Translations under genes and position numbers: made by a program
In this document: positions 29,652 to 39,177 of the stretch, in pieces
How positions within the stretch are numbered: position 1 is the first letter of the stretch
How the letters are laid out: every line of letters starts with the position of its first letter
Notes under the pieces: model-generated
The model's database searches: none
What the model was told of the DNA's origin: nothing
Seen by the model: the letters and a program-made list of their open reading frames with translations, nothing else
Source of the DNA: Sphingobacterium spiritivorum
GTDB taxonomy: Bacteria; Bacteroidota; Bacteroidia; Sphingobacteriales; Sphingobacteriaceae
DNA length: 64,000 bases
Reading direction: 5' to 3'
Assembly: GCF_016725325.1 (NCBI RefSeq)
Contig: NZ_CP068083.1
Span: 930,001 to 994,000, forward strand

Positions 29652-30356
29652 TTAATCTACCTTTTTCAATCGTTCCTGTTGTTCTTTGGCGGCTCTCTCT
29701 TCCATGTCTCTTACATCCCCCATCTTTAACAACAATCCGGTATCTCTGAAATTAATAAACACCAAAATCGCACAAATAGCTGCAACCAGATAATTAATTA
29801 CCCCCGGAAATACAACCTCCAGCACCAGCACCATGCTAATAATAACACGAATCTCTGTTGGTCCTACAAATCCGGCATCTATGGTATATTTATCAGTAAC
29901 CTTGTATCTCAACTGAGATATAATCATACTCCAGCCATAACAAGCAACCAGAATATAGCCGATCACCTCAAAAACACCGGTTGCATATATAATATATCCG
30001 AACCCGATCATGACCGTACTGATCCAATCCATTATAATATCCAGAGAAAAGCCATACCATCTCCGGGATTTGTTACGGTAAAATGCAAGACGTCCATCCA
30101 GTGAATCACCAAGCCAGTTAATCATAAACCCCAGAATTCCTAACAGTAAATATTCAACAGCAATATGTTTGGCTAAAATAAAAGCAAGTAAGATGAGTGC
30201 TGATCCAAACGTCCCTATACCTGTCAGCATATCAGAAGAAATCCAGGAAGGTATTTTGGGTACTAAATAGGTAATCAACTTTTGTTCAGGATTGCTCAGA
30301 ATATTAGTTCGCTTACGATCCTGAAACAATTTTTTATTTATTTTCAATTCACTCAT
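29652..30356 (-). CDS. CDP-alcohol phosphotransferase, candidate phosphosphingolipid headgroup enzyme
   Basis: This 234-residue integral membrane protein has the CDP-alcohol phosphotransferase motif D-x2-DG-x2-A-x-...-G-x3-D-x3-D in the segment DSLDGRLAFYRNKSRRWYG-FSLDIIMD (about residues 89-115). The usual Arg after the motif Ala is Phe here, while all four Asp residues are kept. The family moves phosphoethanolamine, phosphoinositol and similar groups from CDP-activated donors (or moves CDP-diacylglycerol to alcohols). Being 11 nt downstream of the SDR in the spt operon, it is a candidate for making ceramide phosphoethanolamine or phosphoinositol. Substrate is inference. Confidence 0.82.
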   Translation of the reverse strand: MSELKINKKLFQDRKRTNILSNPEQKLITYLVPKIPSWISSDMLTGIGTFGSALILLAFILAKHIAVEYLLLGILGFMINWLGDSLDGRLAFYRNKSRRWYGFSLDIIMDWISTVMIGFGYIIYATGVFEVIGYILVACYGWSMIISQLRYKVTDKYTIDAGFVGPTEIRVIISMVLVLEVVFPGVINYLVAAICAILVFINFRDTGLLLKMGDVRDMEERAAKEQQERLKKVD

Positions 30357-30367
30357 ACAACCTCAAA

Positions 30368-31363
30368 TTATAACCACTTATGCTCCTTATACCACAATAA
30401 TGTTTCTTCCAATCCCTTTTTCAAATCAAATTGCGGATCAAATCCCAGTTCTCTTCGTGCTGCCGTAATATCACAGGCCCAGTTTGCAGCCGTAAGTTCA
30501 TTTAATCGCTCCGGATATAAGACTGGTATTTTTGCAGAACGTTTATATGCCCACTCAAATAATCGTGCCACTAATCCGACGACCCCATGAGGAAGATGAA
30601 TCCTAAAGGTTTTCTTTTGCAGTACATTATTAAAAATATTAGCCATTTGATAACGATCATAAGCCTGACCGTCTGTTATGTTATATATTTTAAACTGAGC
30701 GTGTGTTGCAAAACAAGATTGAAGAATCGCTTGTACCAAATCCTTCACGTAGATAAAACTGAGTTGCTGAGGAGATCGTCCGATATAAGCATCTACTCCA
30801 CTGTTCAACGTTTTGAAAAGTACATATATATCCTTTTCCCGGGGTCCGTAAACTGCTGTAGGCCGGATAATCGTCAATGGTTTATCTCCGAATTGATCTT
30901 TTATGGCCTTTTCCGATTCACGTTTACTGCGTCCATATGCAGTCACAGGATGATACGGAGATAGTTCTGAAAGGAGACCTTGTTCGATAGAAATAGGACC
31001 TACCGCAGCCAGACTGCTTACAAAGGTAGCTCTTTTTAAAGGAATAGCGGCTTTGAAAACAGCGGAGAATAAGTTTAGTGTATATTGTTTATTGACCCGG
31101 ATCAGGTCTTCTTCCTTTTTAGCTCTTGTCATTGCTGCTGCATGAATCACATATTGGTATTGATGCTCTTCCAACAGGGCAACTAATCCGTCTGTATCTT
31201 CATAATCCGGATAAACGAATTTGTCAACAGCATGCTCGATTTGGGAAACGGCACTGGATTTACGTACTGCCGCATGAACCTCAAGGCCGGCGGATTTGGC
31301 TGCTTCAACTAAGTGAAACCCGACAAATCCGCTAGCCCCGGTTATTAGGACTTTTTCTTTCAT
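30368..31363 (-). CDS. Extended SDR (NAD-dependent epimerase family), candidate ceramide reductase
   Basis: This 331-residue Rossmann protein starts with TGASGFVGFHLVEAA (about residues 7-21) and has FVSSLAAVG and the catalytic YGRSK (about 145-149). In Caulobacter an SDR of this epimerase class (CerR) reduces the 3-keto group during ceramide synthesis. Its start overlaps the stop of the upstream GNAT gene by 4 nt, and spt is two genes upstream, so the same role is likely here. A sugar-nucleotide epimerase is the main alternative. Confidence 0.82.
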   Translation of the reverse strand: MKEKVLITGASGFVGFHLVEAAKSAGLEVHAAVRKSSAVSQIEHAVDKFVYPDYEDTDGLVALLEEHQYQYVIHAAAMTRAKKEEDLIRVNKQYTLNLFSAVFKAAIPLKRATFVSSLAAVGPISIEQGLLSELSPYHPVTAYGRSKRESEKAIKDQFGDKPLTIIRPTAVYGPREKDIYVLFKTLNSGVDAYIGRSPQQLSFIYVKDLVQAILQSCFATHAQFKIYNITDGQAYDRYQMANIFNNVLQKKTFRIHLPHGVVGLVARLFEWAYKRSAKIPVLYPERLNELTAANWACDITAARRELGFDPQFDLKKGLEETLLWYKEHKWL

Positions 31364-32481
31364 ATCGCTTTCTCGTAAAAACGATAACGCTTATATAATT
31401 TACCATTGATTTGCTCAATGGCATGATTCATCATGTAATTATGTTCTAACATCCAGGAACATTCTGCTCCTTTGATACCTGCAGGTGATGCATTTTTAAT
31501 AATACGACCATACAGACAGGCTTCGATACCCATTTTTCTGTAATCATCTAAAACCCCTAACATCAGTACGCGAAGAGTTTTAAGCTTACTTTTTCCAAAA
31601 AGGAGCTTGAAGATACCGGTAGGAAGTAATCTTCCTCGTTTGATCTTGATCTGAATTTCATTGATATTAGGAATTCCAACAGCAAATCCTACAAGTTCAT
31701 CCCCCTTCTCTGCTACTAATGCAAATCTTGGATCAACGATCATTTTCAGATCTTTTGCCACATAATCAAACTCATCATCAGTCATAGGTACAAATCCCAT
31801 ATTCTGATCCCAGGCTTTGTTATAGACCTCCCTGATTTTACTTGATTCGTTTTTAAAATCTTTCAGATTAATCTGACGCAGAATAATACCTGATCGTTTC
31901 AAACGTTCTTCCAACTTATCCAGCAAGAGTACTGATCGCTGATCTGCTTCTGCTGTATTAATGTAATATGCCAGAAGATCTACACGCTTGGAGAGTCCGG
32001 CTTTTTCAATCAGATCAATGTAGTAAGAAGGATTATAAGGCATCATGGCCATCGGCGGACGGTCAAAACCCTCAACTAATAAACCACAGACGTCATTTGT
32101 TGAAGGATTAAATGGTCCGGCAATATGATCACCGCCTTTTTCTTTCACCCAGGCAATAACGGCACCAAACAATTTGTCAGCGACTTCCTGATCATTGATA
32201 CAATCAAAAAAACCAAATGCACCTTCGTTTACTTTGTTAAACTCATTGTTACGTACATTCCAGATCCCGGCTATACGGCCTACCAGCTTATTATCGCGAT
32301 ACGCCAAAAACGGTTGAACCTGTGAATGCTTGTAAAAAGGATGTTTGCCGGGGGTGAGTAAGTCCGCCTGACCTAAAAAGATTTCAGGGACATAATTTGG
32401 ATCTTCCGCATGAAGGTCATGCGGAAAATCAATAAAGATCCGTCTTTGTTTCTTTGTTTCAACGGGAATAATCTGAATCAT
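31360..32481 (-). CDS. GNAT-like acyltransferase, candidate bacterial ceramide synthase
   Basis: This 373-residue soluble protein has a GNAT-like fold in two lobes. PYNPSYYIDLIEKAGL (about residue 148) lies between them, FAVGIPNINEI (about 268) is in the second lobe, and the C-terminal segment has LGVLDDYRKMGIEACLYGRII, a typical acyl-CoA-binding helix region. Bacterial ceramide synthases described in Caulobacter belong to the GNAT superfamily and are unrelated to eukaryotic CerS. Its place between spt (6-nt gap) and the CerR-like SDR (4-nt overlap) makes that assignment attractive. The acyl donor and acceptor are inferred. Confidence 0.75.
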   Translation of the reverse strand: MIQIIPVETKKQRRIFIDFPHDLHAEDPNYVPEIFLGQADLLTPGKHPFYKHSQVQPFLAYRDNKLVGRIAGIWNVRNNEFNKVNEGAFGFFDCINDQEVADKLFGAVIAWVKEKGGDHIAGPFNPSTNDVCGLLVEGFDRPPMAMMPYNPSYYIDLIEKAGLSKRVDLLAYYINTAEADQRSVLLLDKLEERLKRSGIILRQINLKDFKNESSKIREVYNKAWDQNMGFVPMTDDEFDYVAKDLKMIVDPRFALVAEKGDELVGFAVGIPNINEIQIKIKRGRLLPTGIFKLLFGKSKLKTLRVLMLGVLDDYRKMGIEACLYGRIIKNASPAGIKGAECSWMLEHNYMMNHAIEQINGKLYKRYRFYEKAI

Positions 32482-32487
32482 AGGAGA

Positions 32488-34078
<1,591 letters not shown>

Positions 34079-34534
34079 ATGACATTAGCAGCAAATATAA
34101 ATATCAAAAATAAAAGAGCATCTTTCGAATATCATCTATTAGATAAATATATCGCCGGACTTCAACTCCTGGGTACAGAAATTAAATCTATACGTGAAGG
34201 GAAGGCAAATATTAATGACAGTTTCTGCGCTTTTTTCGAAAAGGGCTTATACATCCGCAATATGCATATTGCCGAATACTCTCATGGATCATTCTACAAT
34301 CACGAAGCAAAGCGCGATCGTCAGCTGTTACTTACAAAGAGAGAACTCAAAAAACTCAGAGCGAAAGGTGATGAGAAAGGATTTACTATAGTTCCGTTAC
34401 GTATTTTCGTAAATGAAAGAGGATTTGCTAAAGTGGAAATAGCACTGGCACAGGGTAAAAAGGACTTTGATAAACGCGACACGATCAAGGACAGAGATGC
34501 GAAACGGGAGCTTGACCGGGCGATGAAAAGATAA
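34079..34534 (+). CDS. smpB: SsrA-binding protein SmpB
   Basis: This 151-residue protein binds tmRNA and delivers it to stalled ribosomes in trans-translation. The start is the ATG at 34079, giving MTLAANINIKNKRASFEYHLLDKYIAG; the frame is open to 34034 but that extension is not in the family. Motifs include GTEIKSIREGKANI, FVNERGFAKVEIALAQGKK and the basic tail KRDTIKDRDAKRELDRAMKR. Length matches other SmpB proteins. It is monocistronic and convergent with the AraC gene at 34539 (4 nt apart). The tmRNA gene itself is not in the window. Confidence 0.96.
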   Translation: MTLAANINIKNKRASFEYHLLDKYIAGLQLLGTEIKSIREGKANINDSFCAFFEKGLYIRNMHIAEYSHGSFYNHEAKRDRQLLLTKRELKKLRAKGDEKGFTIVPLRIFVNERGFAKVEIALAQGKKDFDKRDTIKDRDAKRELDRAMKR

Positions 34535-34538
34535 GAAG

Positions 34539-35441
34539 TTACGACATTGTTAGAAAAACTCCAGGAGTGATTCCTTCTTGTTTTTTAAACATACGCACAA
34601 AATAATTGATATTACTGAAGCCGCTTGCGTAGCAGGCTTCTTTAATACTTTTTGAACTTTGCAGTACTTTTTTCGCATTTTTTATACGTTCCCGAATGAC
34701 GTATTCCATAGGGCTTATACCTGTCTCCTCTTTAAAGGTTCTGTAAAAACTAGGCTTACTCATATTTGCTTTTTTGCTCAGGTCTTCTACTGTAATATTT
34801 TCATGAATATTATGCAGAATAAATTCTGTCACTGCATGAAGCCGGTTATTGGAGGACAGGACAGGACCTTCTACAACTAACAGATTCTGGGTCTGCATAA
34901 TGCGGATGAGAAGCTCTTTGAGTGTCAGATCAGCTAATACATCTTTGTGCAACTCCTTACTCAACGAGATATCAAAAAGTTTATTAGTCAGGTAAGCAAG
35001 CTCGGCATTATTATAAAAGTGATATTGGTCGTAATGAAACCTCCACTCCTGCTCCCCGTGTTGCCTTGGGAAATATTCGTTCAGATAGTTAATTGTTTCC
35101 TGTATCTTCTGATGTCCGACAGCCAGAGCTGTACATTGGGTAGGATCATTTTCCTTAGCTTCGGGAAAATCAATTTTCATAGACAGTGAGGGGGGCACTA
35201 CAATCGTTTCGCCAGGGAGATAATCAAAATGGGGACGATCAAAAAGATGCATCACTTTTTTACCTTTCAGCATATTGATAATGACCAGATCATTAAATTT
35301 AAGAGGCACAAGCTTACTCTCCTGATAAGTCTCGTATACATTCAGCTCAAAATTGTTTAAAGTGAATGCACGTCTGTTTTCAACCAGAGTAGTGATTTCT
35401 TTTTTGTCTGTAAATGGCAGATGATTGAGAAGATGTTTCAT
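34539..35441 (-). CDS. AraC-family regulator of the aldehyde/alcohol module
   Basis: This 300-residue protein has an AraC-type N-terminal domain (FELNVYETYQESKLVPLKF, and PGETIVVPPSLSMKIDFP near residue 70-88). The C-terminal DNA-binding domain (about 205-298) has two helix-turn-helix units (VEDLSKKANMSKPSFYRTFK and IKEACYASGFSNINYFVRMF). It is divergent from the aldehyde dehydrogenase gene, and a 21-bp-phased direct repeat lies between them, so it probably activates aldB-adhP-DUF779, as AcoR/AraC-type regulators do elsewhere. The inducer is unknown; an aldehyde or alcohol is a guess. Confidence 0.9.
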   Translation of the reverse strand: MKHLLNHLPFTDKKEITTLVENRRAFTLNNFELNVYETYQESKLVPLKFNDLVIINMLKGKKVMHLFDRPHFDYLPGETIVVPPSLSMKIDFPEAKENDPTQCTALAVGHQKIQETINYLNEYFPRQHGEQEWRFHYDQYHFYNNAELAYLTNKLFDISLSKELHKDVLADLTLKELLIRIMQTQNLLVVEGPVLSSNNRLHAVTEFILHNIHENITVEDLSKKANMSKPSFYRTFKEETGISPMEYVIRERIKNAKKVLQSSKSIKEACYASGFSNINYFVRMFKKQEGITPGVFLTMS

Positions 35442-35590
35442 GCCTGTAAGATTTATAATACAAGAATAACAAGTTAATTAAAATAACGCTCAAAACCAAA
35501 CTCTGGTATCCCGATGAAGTCATTTTAAGAGGAGTCTCCTCCGCTTCCTCTTTCATTAAAACTTTCCCTTTATACCACACTGTTTTCAGA

Positions 35591-35629
35591 TGATAGTATA
35601 GTGCTAAAGAATGATAGCATAATGCTAAA
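35591..35629. promoter_or_regulatory. Phased direct repeat, candidate AraC-type operator
   Basis: Two 18-nt copies, TGATAGTATAGTGCTAAA (35591-35608) and TGATAGCATAATGCTAAA (35612-35629), match at 16 of 18 positions with a 21-nt offset, that is two helical turns. The second copy ends 19 nt before the -7 box, over the expected -33. Confidence 0.65.
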
Positions 35630-35648
35630 ACACTGAATATCATATTTA

Positions 35649-35656
35649 TATATTTG
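35649..35656 (+). promoter_or_regulatory. -7 element of the aldehyde dehydrogenase gene
   Basis: TAtaTTTG is an exact match 42 nt before the ATG at 35699. The missing -33 and overlapping repeat fit an activator-dependent promoter. Confidence 0.55.
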
Positions 35657-35698
35657 AAAATAGCCAAGTATAAGTATTTATTTAAAATCATAATCAAT

Positions 35699-37201
35699 AT
35701 GAGTGTAATAGAAAGACCTGCGTTCAAAGAACGCTATGACAACTACATTAACGGAAAATTTACCGCTCCCGTTCAGGGCAAATACTTTGATGTAATCTCT
35801 CCCTTAGACGGTAAAGTTTTTACACAAGCCGCTCATTCAACTAAAGATGATCTGGAGCTGGCGGTAGATGCCGCTGCAAAAGCATTCGAATCATGGGGAA
35901 AAACTTCTTCTACTGAGCGTAGTATTATTCTTAATAAAATTGCGGATCGAATAGAAGAAAACCTGAATTACATTGCCGCTGTTGAAACAGTTGATAATGG
36001 CAAGGCTGTTCGGGAAACTCTAAATGCGGACATTCCCCTCGCTATTGATCATTTCAGATATTTTGCAGGGGTAATCCGTGCTGAAGAAGGTTCGTTATCG
36101 GAACTGGACGCAAACACAGTATCGCTGATCGTACATGAGCCGATCGGTGTGGTTGCTCAGATCATCCCCTGGAATTTCCCTATTCTGATGGCCGTATGGA
36201 AACTGGCACCAGCTTTGGCTGCCGGCAACTGTGTGGTACTGAAACCTGCCGAAAGTACTCCCATCTCTATTCTGGTACTGTTAGAACTTATCGGAGATTT
36301 GTTGCCAGCCGGAGTCGTTAATATTGTAAATGGATTCGGATCTGAACTGGGACGTGCTCTTGTGACTAATCCAAAAGTCTCTAAAGCGGCTTTCACCGGA
36401 TCTACAGCAACAGGACGTCTGGTTATGCAATACGCTACTGAAAACATAATTCCTGTAACATTAGAACTAGGTGGTAAATCTCCTAATATTTTCTTTAGCT
36501 CGGTTATGGATGAAGACGATGCGTTTCTGGATAAAGCCATTGAAGGTGCTGTTCTGTTTGCGCTCAATCAGGGTGAAATCTGCACCTGTCCTTCCCGTCT
36601 GCTTATTCAGGAAGACATTTACGACAGATTTATCGAAAAAGTAATTGACCGTGTCAATAAAATCAAGGTCGGTAATCCGCTGGATCCAACAGTAATGATG
36701 GGTGCACAGGCTTCACAGATACAAAAGGATAAAATCGTATCGTATATTAAACTTGGTAAAGAAGAGGGAGCTGAAGTGCTGACAGGAGGAGATATCAACC
36801 ATCTGGGTGGAGATCTGGAAAATGGTTATTATATCAAACCTACGCTATTCAAAGGTCATAATAAGATGCGTATTTTCCAGGAGGAAATCTTTGGCCCTGT
36901 ACTGGCTGTTACCACCTTTAAAGATGAGGCTGAAGCTATTGCTATAGCAAACGACACGATATATGGACTGGGTGCGGGTGTATGGACACGTGATGCACAT
37001 CAACTGTACCAGATACCAAGAGCGATTCAGGCAGGACGGGTATGGGTCAATCAATATCACAGTTACCCTGCAGGAGCACCCTTCGGAGGTTACAAGCAAT
37101 CTGGTGTAGGTCGCGAAAACCACAAAATGATGCTGGGACACTACAGACAGACAAAGAATATGTTAATCTCATACAGCAAGGAGAAGCTGGGATTTTTTTA
37201 G
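35699..37201 (+). CDS. Aldehyde dehydrogenase, AldB/ExaC type
   Basis: This 500-residue NAD(P)-dependent enzyme oxidises aldehydes such as acetaldehyde to acids. The start is ATG 35699 ([10 protein letters not shown]); the open frame to 35654 would add a leader that overlaps the -7 box. Catalytic residues are Asn159 (PWNF), Glu256 (LELGGK) and Cys295 in the AldB-type motif [11 protein letters not shown]. It is followed by adhP (49 nt) and DUF779, and is divergent from an AraC regulator. This layout is typical of ethanol/acetaldehyde metabolism or aldehyde detoxification. Confidence 0.93.
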   Translation: MSVIERPAFKERYDNYINGKFTAPVQGKYFDVISPLDGKVFTQAAHSTKDDLELAVDAAAKAFESWGKTSSTERSIILNKIADRIEENLNYIAAVETVDNGKAVRETLNADIPLAIDHFRYFAGVIRAEEGSLSELDANTVSLIVHEPIGVVAQIIPWNFPILMAVWKLAPALAAGNCVVLKPAESTPISILVLLELIGDLLPAGVVNIVNGFGSELGRALVTNPKVSKAAFTGSTATGRLVMQYATENIIPVTLELGGKSPNIFFSSVMDEDDAFLDKAIEGAVLFALNQGEICTCPSRLLIQEDIYDRFIEKVIDRVNKIKVGNPLDPTVMMGAQASQIQKDKIVSYIKLGKEEGAEVLTGGDINHLGGDLENGYYIKPTLFKGHNKMRIFQEEIFGPVLAVTTFKDEAEAIAIANDTIYGLGAGVWTRDAHQLYQIPRAIQAGRVWVNQYHSYPAGAPFGGYKQSGVGRENHKMMLGHYRQTKNMLISYSKEKLGFF

Positions 37202-37250
37202 AAAGCTTTTAACATTAGGCTCTTTTTTATTTATCTGATAATAAAAAATT

Positions 37251-38282
37251 ATGATTCCAAAAACCATGAAAGCGGCAGTGGCCAGAGGATACGGCCAGCC
37301 GTTGAGTATAGAAGAGGTTCCGGTCAAACAGCCGGGGCGCAATCAGATATTGGTCAAAGTAGTAGCATGTGGTGTCTGCCATACAGATCTTCACGCTATC
37401 GAGGGGGACTGGCCTGTAAAATCCAAAATGCCGTTGATCCCGGGACATGAAGGAGTAGGATATGTCGTGGCTACCGGTCCGGACGTGCAAAATGTAAAAG
37501 AAGGAGATGCGGTAGGTGTTCCGTGGCTGTATAGTGCCTGCGGTTGCTGTGACTTTTGTATTACAGGATGGGAAACTTTATGTGAAGCTCAGCAAAACGG
37601 AGGATATAGTGTTGACGGAGGTTTTGCAGAATATGTTATTGCTGATGCCCGATATGTAGGCCATTTAAAATCCAATGTCAACTTTCTGGAAATTGCGCCT
37701 ATCTTATGCGCCGGCGTAACGGTATATAAGGGGTTGAAAGAAACAGAAACAAAACCCGGAGAATGGGTCGCAATATCCGGAATCGGTGGTCTGGGACATG
37801 TAGCTGTACAATATGCTAAAGCAATGGGTATGCATGTCGCTGCAATAGATGTTGCGGATGACAAGCTGGATCTGGCTAAAAAGCTGGGTGCTGATATTAC
37901 AGTAAATGCAAAAACTACGGATCCGGGTCAATATATCCAGAAAGAAATCGGAGGAGTACATGGTGCCCTTATTACAGCCGTATCCCCTATTGCATTCAAG
38001 CAGGGGATAGATGTTTTGCGTCGCAAAGGTACGATTGCTCTTAACGGTCTTCCTCCAGGATCATTTGAGTTACCTATCTTTGAAACTGTACTGAAACGTA
38101 TTACCGTCAGAGGATCTATCGTAGGTACCCGGAAAGATTTGCAGGAGGCATTGGACTTTGCAAATGAGGGCTTGGTCAAGGCTACTGTAACAGCTGCAAA
38201 GTTAGAAGATATCAATAATGTATTTGATCAGATGAAAGCCGGAAAAATAGACGGACGAATCGTATTAGATATTGCAGGTTAA
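37251..38282 (+). CDS. adhP: Zinc-dependent alcohol dehydrogenase
   Basis: This 343-residue medium-chain dehydrogenase interconverts alcohols and aldehydes with NAD(H). Catalytic zinc ligands are Cys43 (CGVCHTDLHA) and His66 (IPGHEGVG). The structural zinc site is the CGCCDFCITGWETLC segment (about 97-111), and the NAD-binding motif is SGIGGLGHVAVQYA (about 174-187). Length and motifs match AdhP. It lies downstream of the aldehyde dehydrogenase, so the pair would run alcohol to acid. Confidence 0.93.
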   Translation: MIPKTMKAAVARGYGQPLSIEEVPVKQPGRNQILVKVVACGVCHTDLHAIEGDWPVKSKMPLIPGHEGVGYVVATGPDVQNVKEGDAVGVPWLYSACGCCDFCITGWETLCEAQQNGGYSVDGGFAEYVIADARYVGHLKSNVNFLEIAPILCAGVTVYKGLKETETKPGEWVAISGIGGLGHVAVQYAKAMGMHVAAIDVADDKLDLAKKLGADITVNAKTTDPGQYIQKEIGGVHGALITAVSPIAFKQGIDVLRRKGTIALNGLPPGSFELPIFETVLKRITVRGSIVGTRKDLQEALDFANEGLVKATVTAAKLEDINNVFDQMKAGKIDGRIVLDIAG

Positions 38283-38287
38283 ATCAT

Positions 38288-38320
38288 AAAGAGGGATGTA
38301 AAAATTCTCATCCCTCTTTT
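38288..38320 (+). terminator. Hairpin between adhP and the DUF779 gene
   Basis: The stem AAAGAGGGATG/CATCCCTCTTT has a 10-nt loop followed by TATTCCC. It may attenuate expression of the DUF779 gene relative to adhP. Confidence 0.7.
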
Positions 38321-38345
38321 ATTCCCTTTACAAAACTCTTTAGCA

Positions 38346-38720
38346 ATGACAAATCGAATAGATGTAACGGATAAAGCAAAAGCACTGATCCAACAGCTTG
38401 CTGCTCAACATGGTGATCTGATGTTCTATCAGGCCGGAGGATGCTGCGAGGGAACACAGCCTCAGTGTTTTGAAAAAGGGGGATTTTTCCCTCGTATGAA
38501 TGATGCGATGATAGGTCTGGTGGAAGGGTATGAATTCTGGATCGATCGGGATCTCTTTGAATACTGGCAATATTCACATTTCACTTTAGATGTACTGGAT
38601 GGTTTTGGGCCTGGTGGATTTTCGCTCGAGACTCCTTTAGGTAAGACATTCAAAGTTCACTACAGGCTTTTTACAGCAGAAGAGCTAGATAAACTAGCTC
38701 CTGTAATTCGAAATGAATAA
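38346..38720 (+). CDS. DUF779 family protein
   Basis: This 124-residue protein belongs to DUF779, recognised from QAGGCCEGTQPQCFEKGGFFPRMND (about residues 29-53) and the end DVLDGFGPGGFSLETPLGKTF. The paired CC and later Cys, with conserved acidic and aromatic residues, could bind a metal. The family is repeatedly found next to AldB-type aldehyde dehydrogenases, as here, but its function is unknown. It may be separately controlled because a hairpin separates it from adhP. Confidence 0.87.
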   Translation: MTNRIDVTDKAKALIQQLAAQHGDLMFYQAGGCCEGTQPQCFEKGGFFPRMNDAMIGLVEGYEFWIDRDLFEYWQYSHFTLDVLDGFGPGGFSLETPLGKTFKVHYRLFTAEELDKLAPVIRNE

Positions 38721-38733
38721 TATAAAATTAAAT

Positions 38734-39138
38734 TTAAGCCTCAATAGCGATACCTTGCAGAACAGGCACTGGTTTTTTAGCTTCATCCAGGGCGACGAAT
38801 GTAAATAACCCACTGATAGCCAATTCCCGTCCCTCTTTATACATATCTTCGAGATAGATTTCTACCTTCACCTTCAGACTAGTCCTCCCTATGCTATCGA
38901 TGCGTGCAATTGCTTCAATAATACTTCCTGAAGGAATAGCTTTTGTAAAATCGATTCTATCTGTTGAAACGGTTACCAGGGTTTTACGGCAAAAACGAGT
39001 AGCCGCCATAAAAGAAACTTCATCCATGATGGCCATTGCCTTTCCTCCAAAGAGTGTGTCATGATGATTGGTAAGAAATGGAAAAACAGTTGTACAAACA
39101 CGCGTCTCTGCTAAATTTATGCGTTCTTCTAAAGTCAT
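38734..39138 (-). CDS. Hotdog-fold acyl-CoA thioesterase
   Basis: This 134-residue protein hydrolyses acyl-CoA thioesters. The hotdog signature is NHHDTLFGGKAMAIMDEVSFMAATRFC (about 23-49), whose first Asn/Asp and later Asp are the active-site region. This is the YciA/BFIT-like layout. Its preferred chain length is unknown. It ends 14 nt after the convergent DUF779 gene and starts 39 nt from the end of the MutS-like gene, with which it may be co-transcribed. Confidence 0.88.
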   Translation of the reverse strand: MTLEERINLAETRVCTTVFPFLTNHHDTLFGGKAMAIMDEVSFMAATRFCRKTLVTVSTDRIDFTKAIPSGSIIEAIARIDSIGRTSLKVKVEIYLEDMYKEGRELAISGLFTFVALDEAKKPVPVLQGIAIEA

Positions 39139-39177
39139 GTATTAGTTATTGTGAATATAAAAATAGATTAAAATTAT

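Noticed and set aside
35380..35727. A 115-residue minus-strand frame overlapping both aldB and the AraC gene
   Set aside because: It overlaps two well-supported genes and the promoter region; it has a hydrophobic stretch but no recognisable family.
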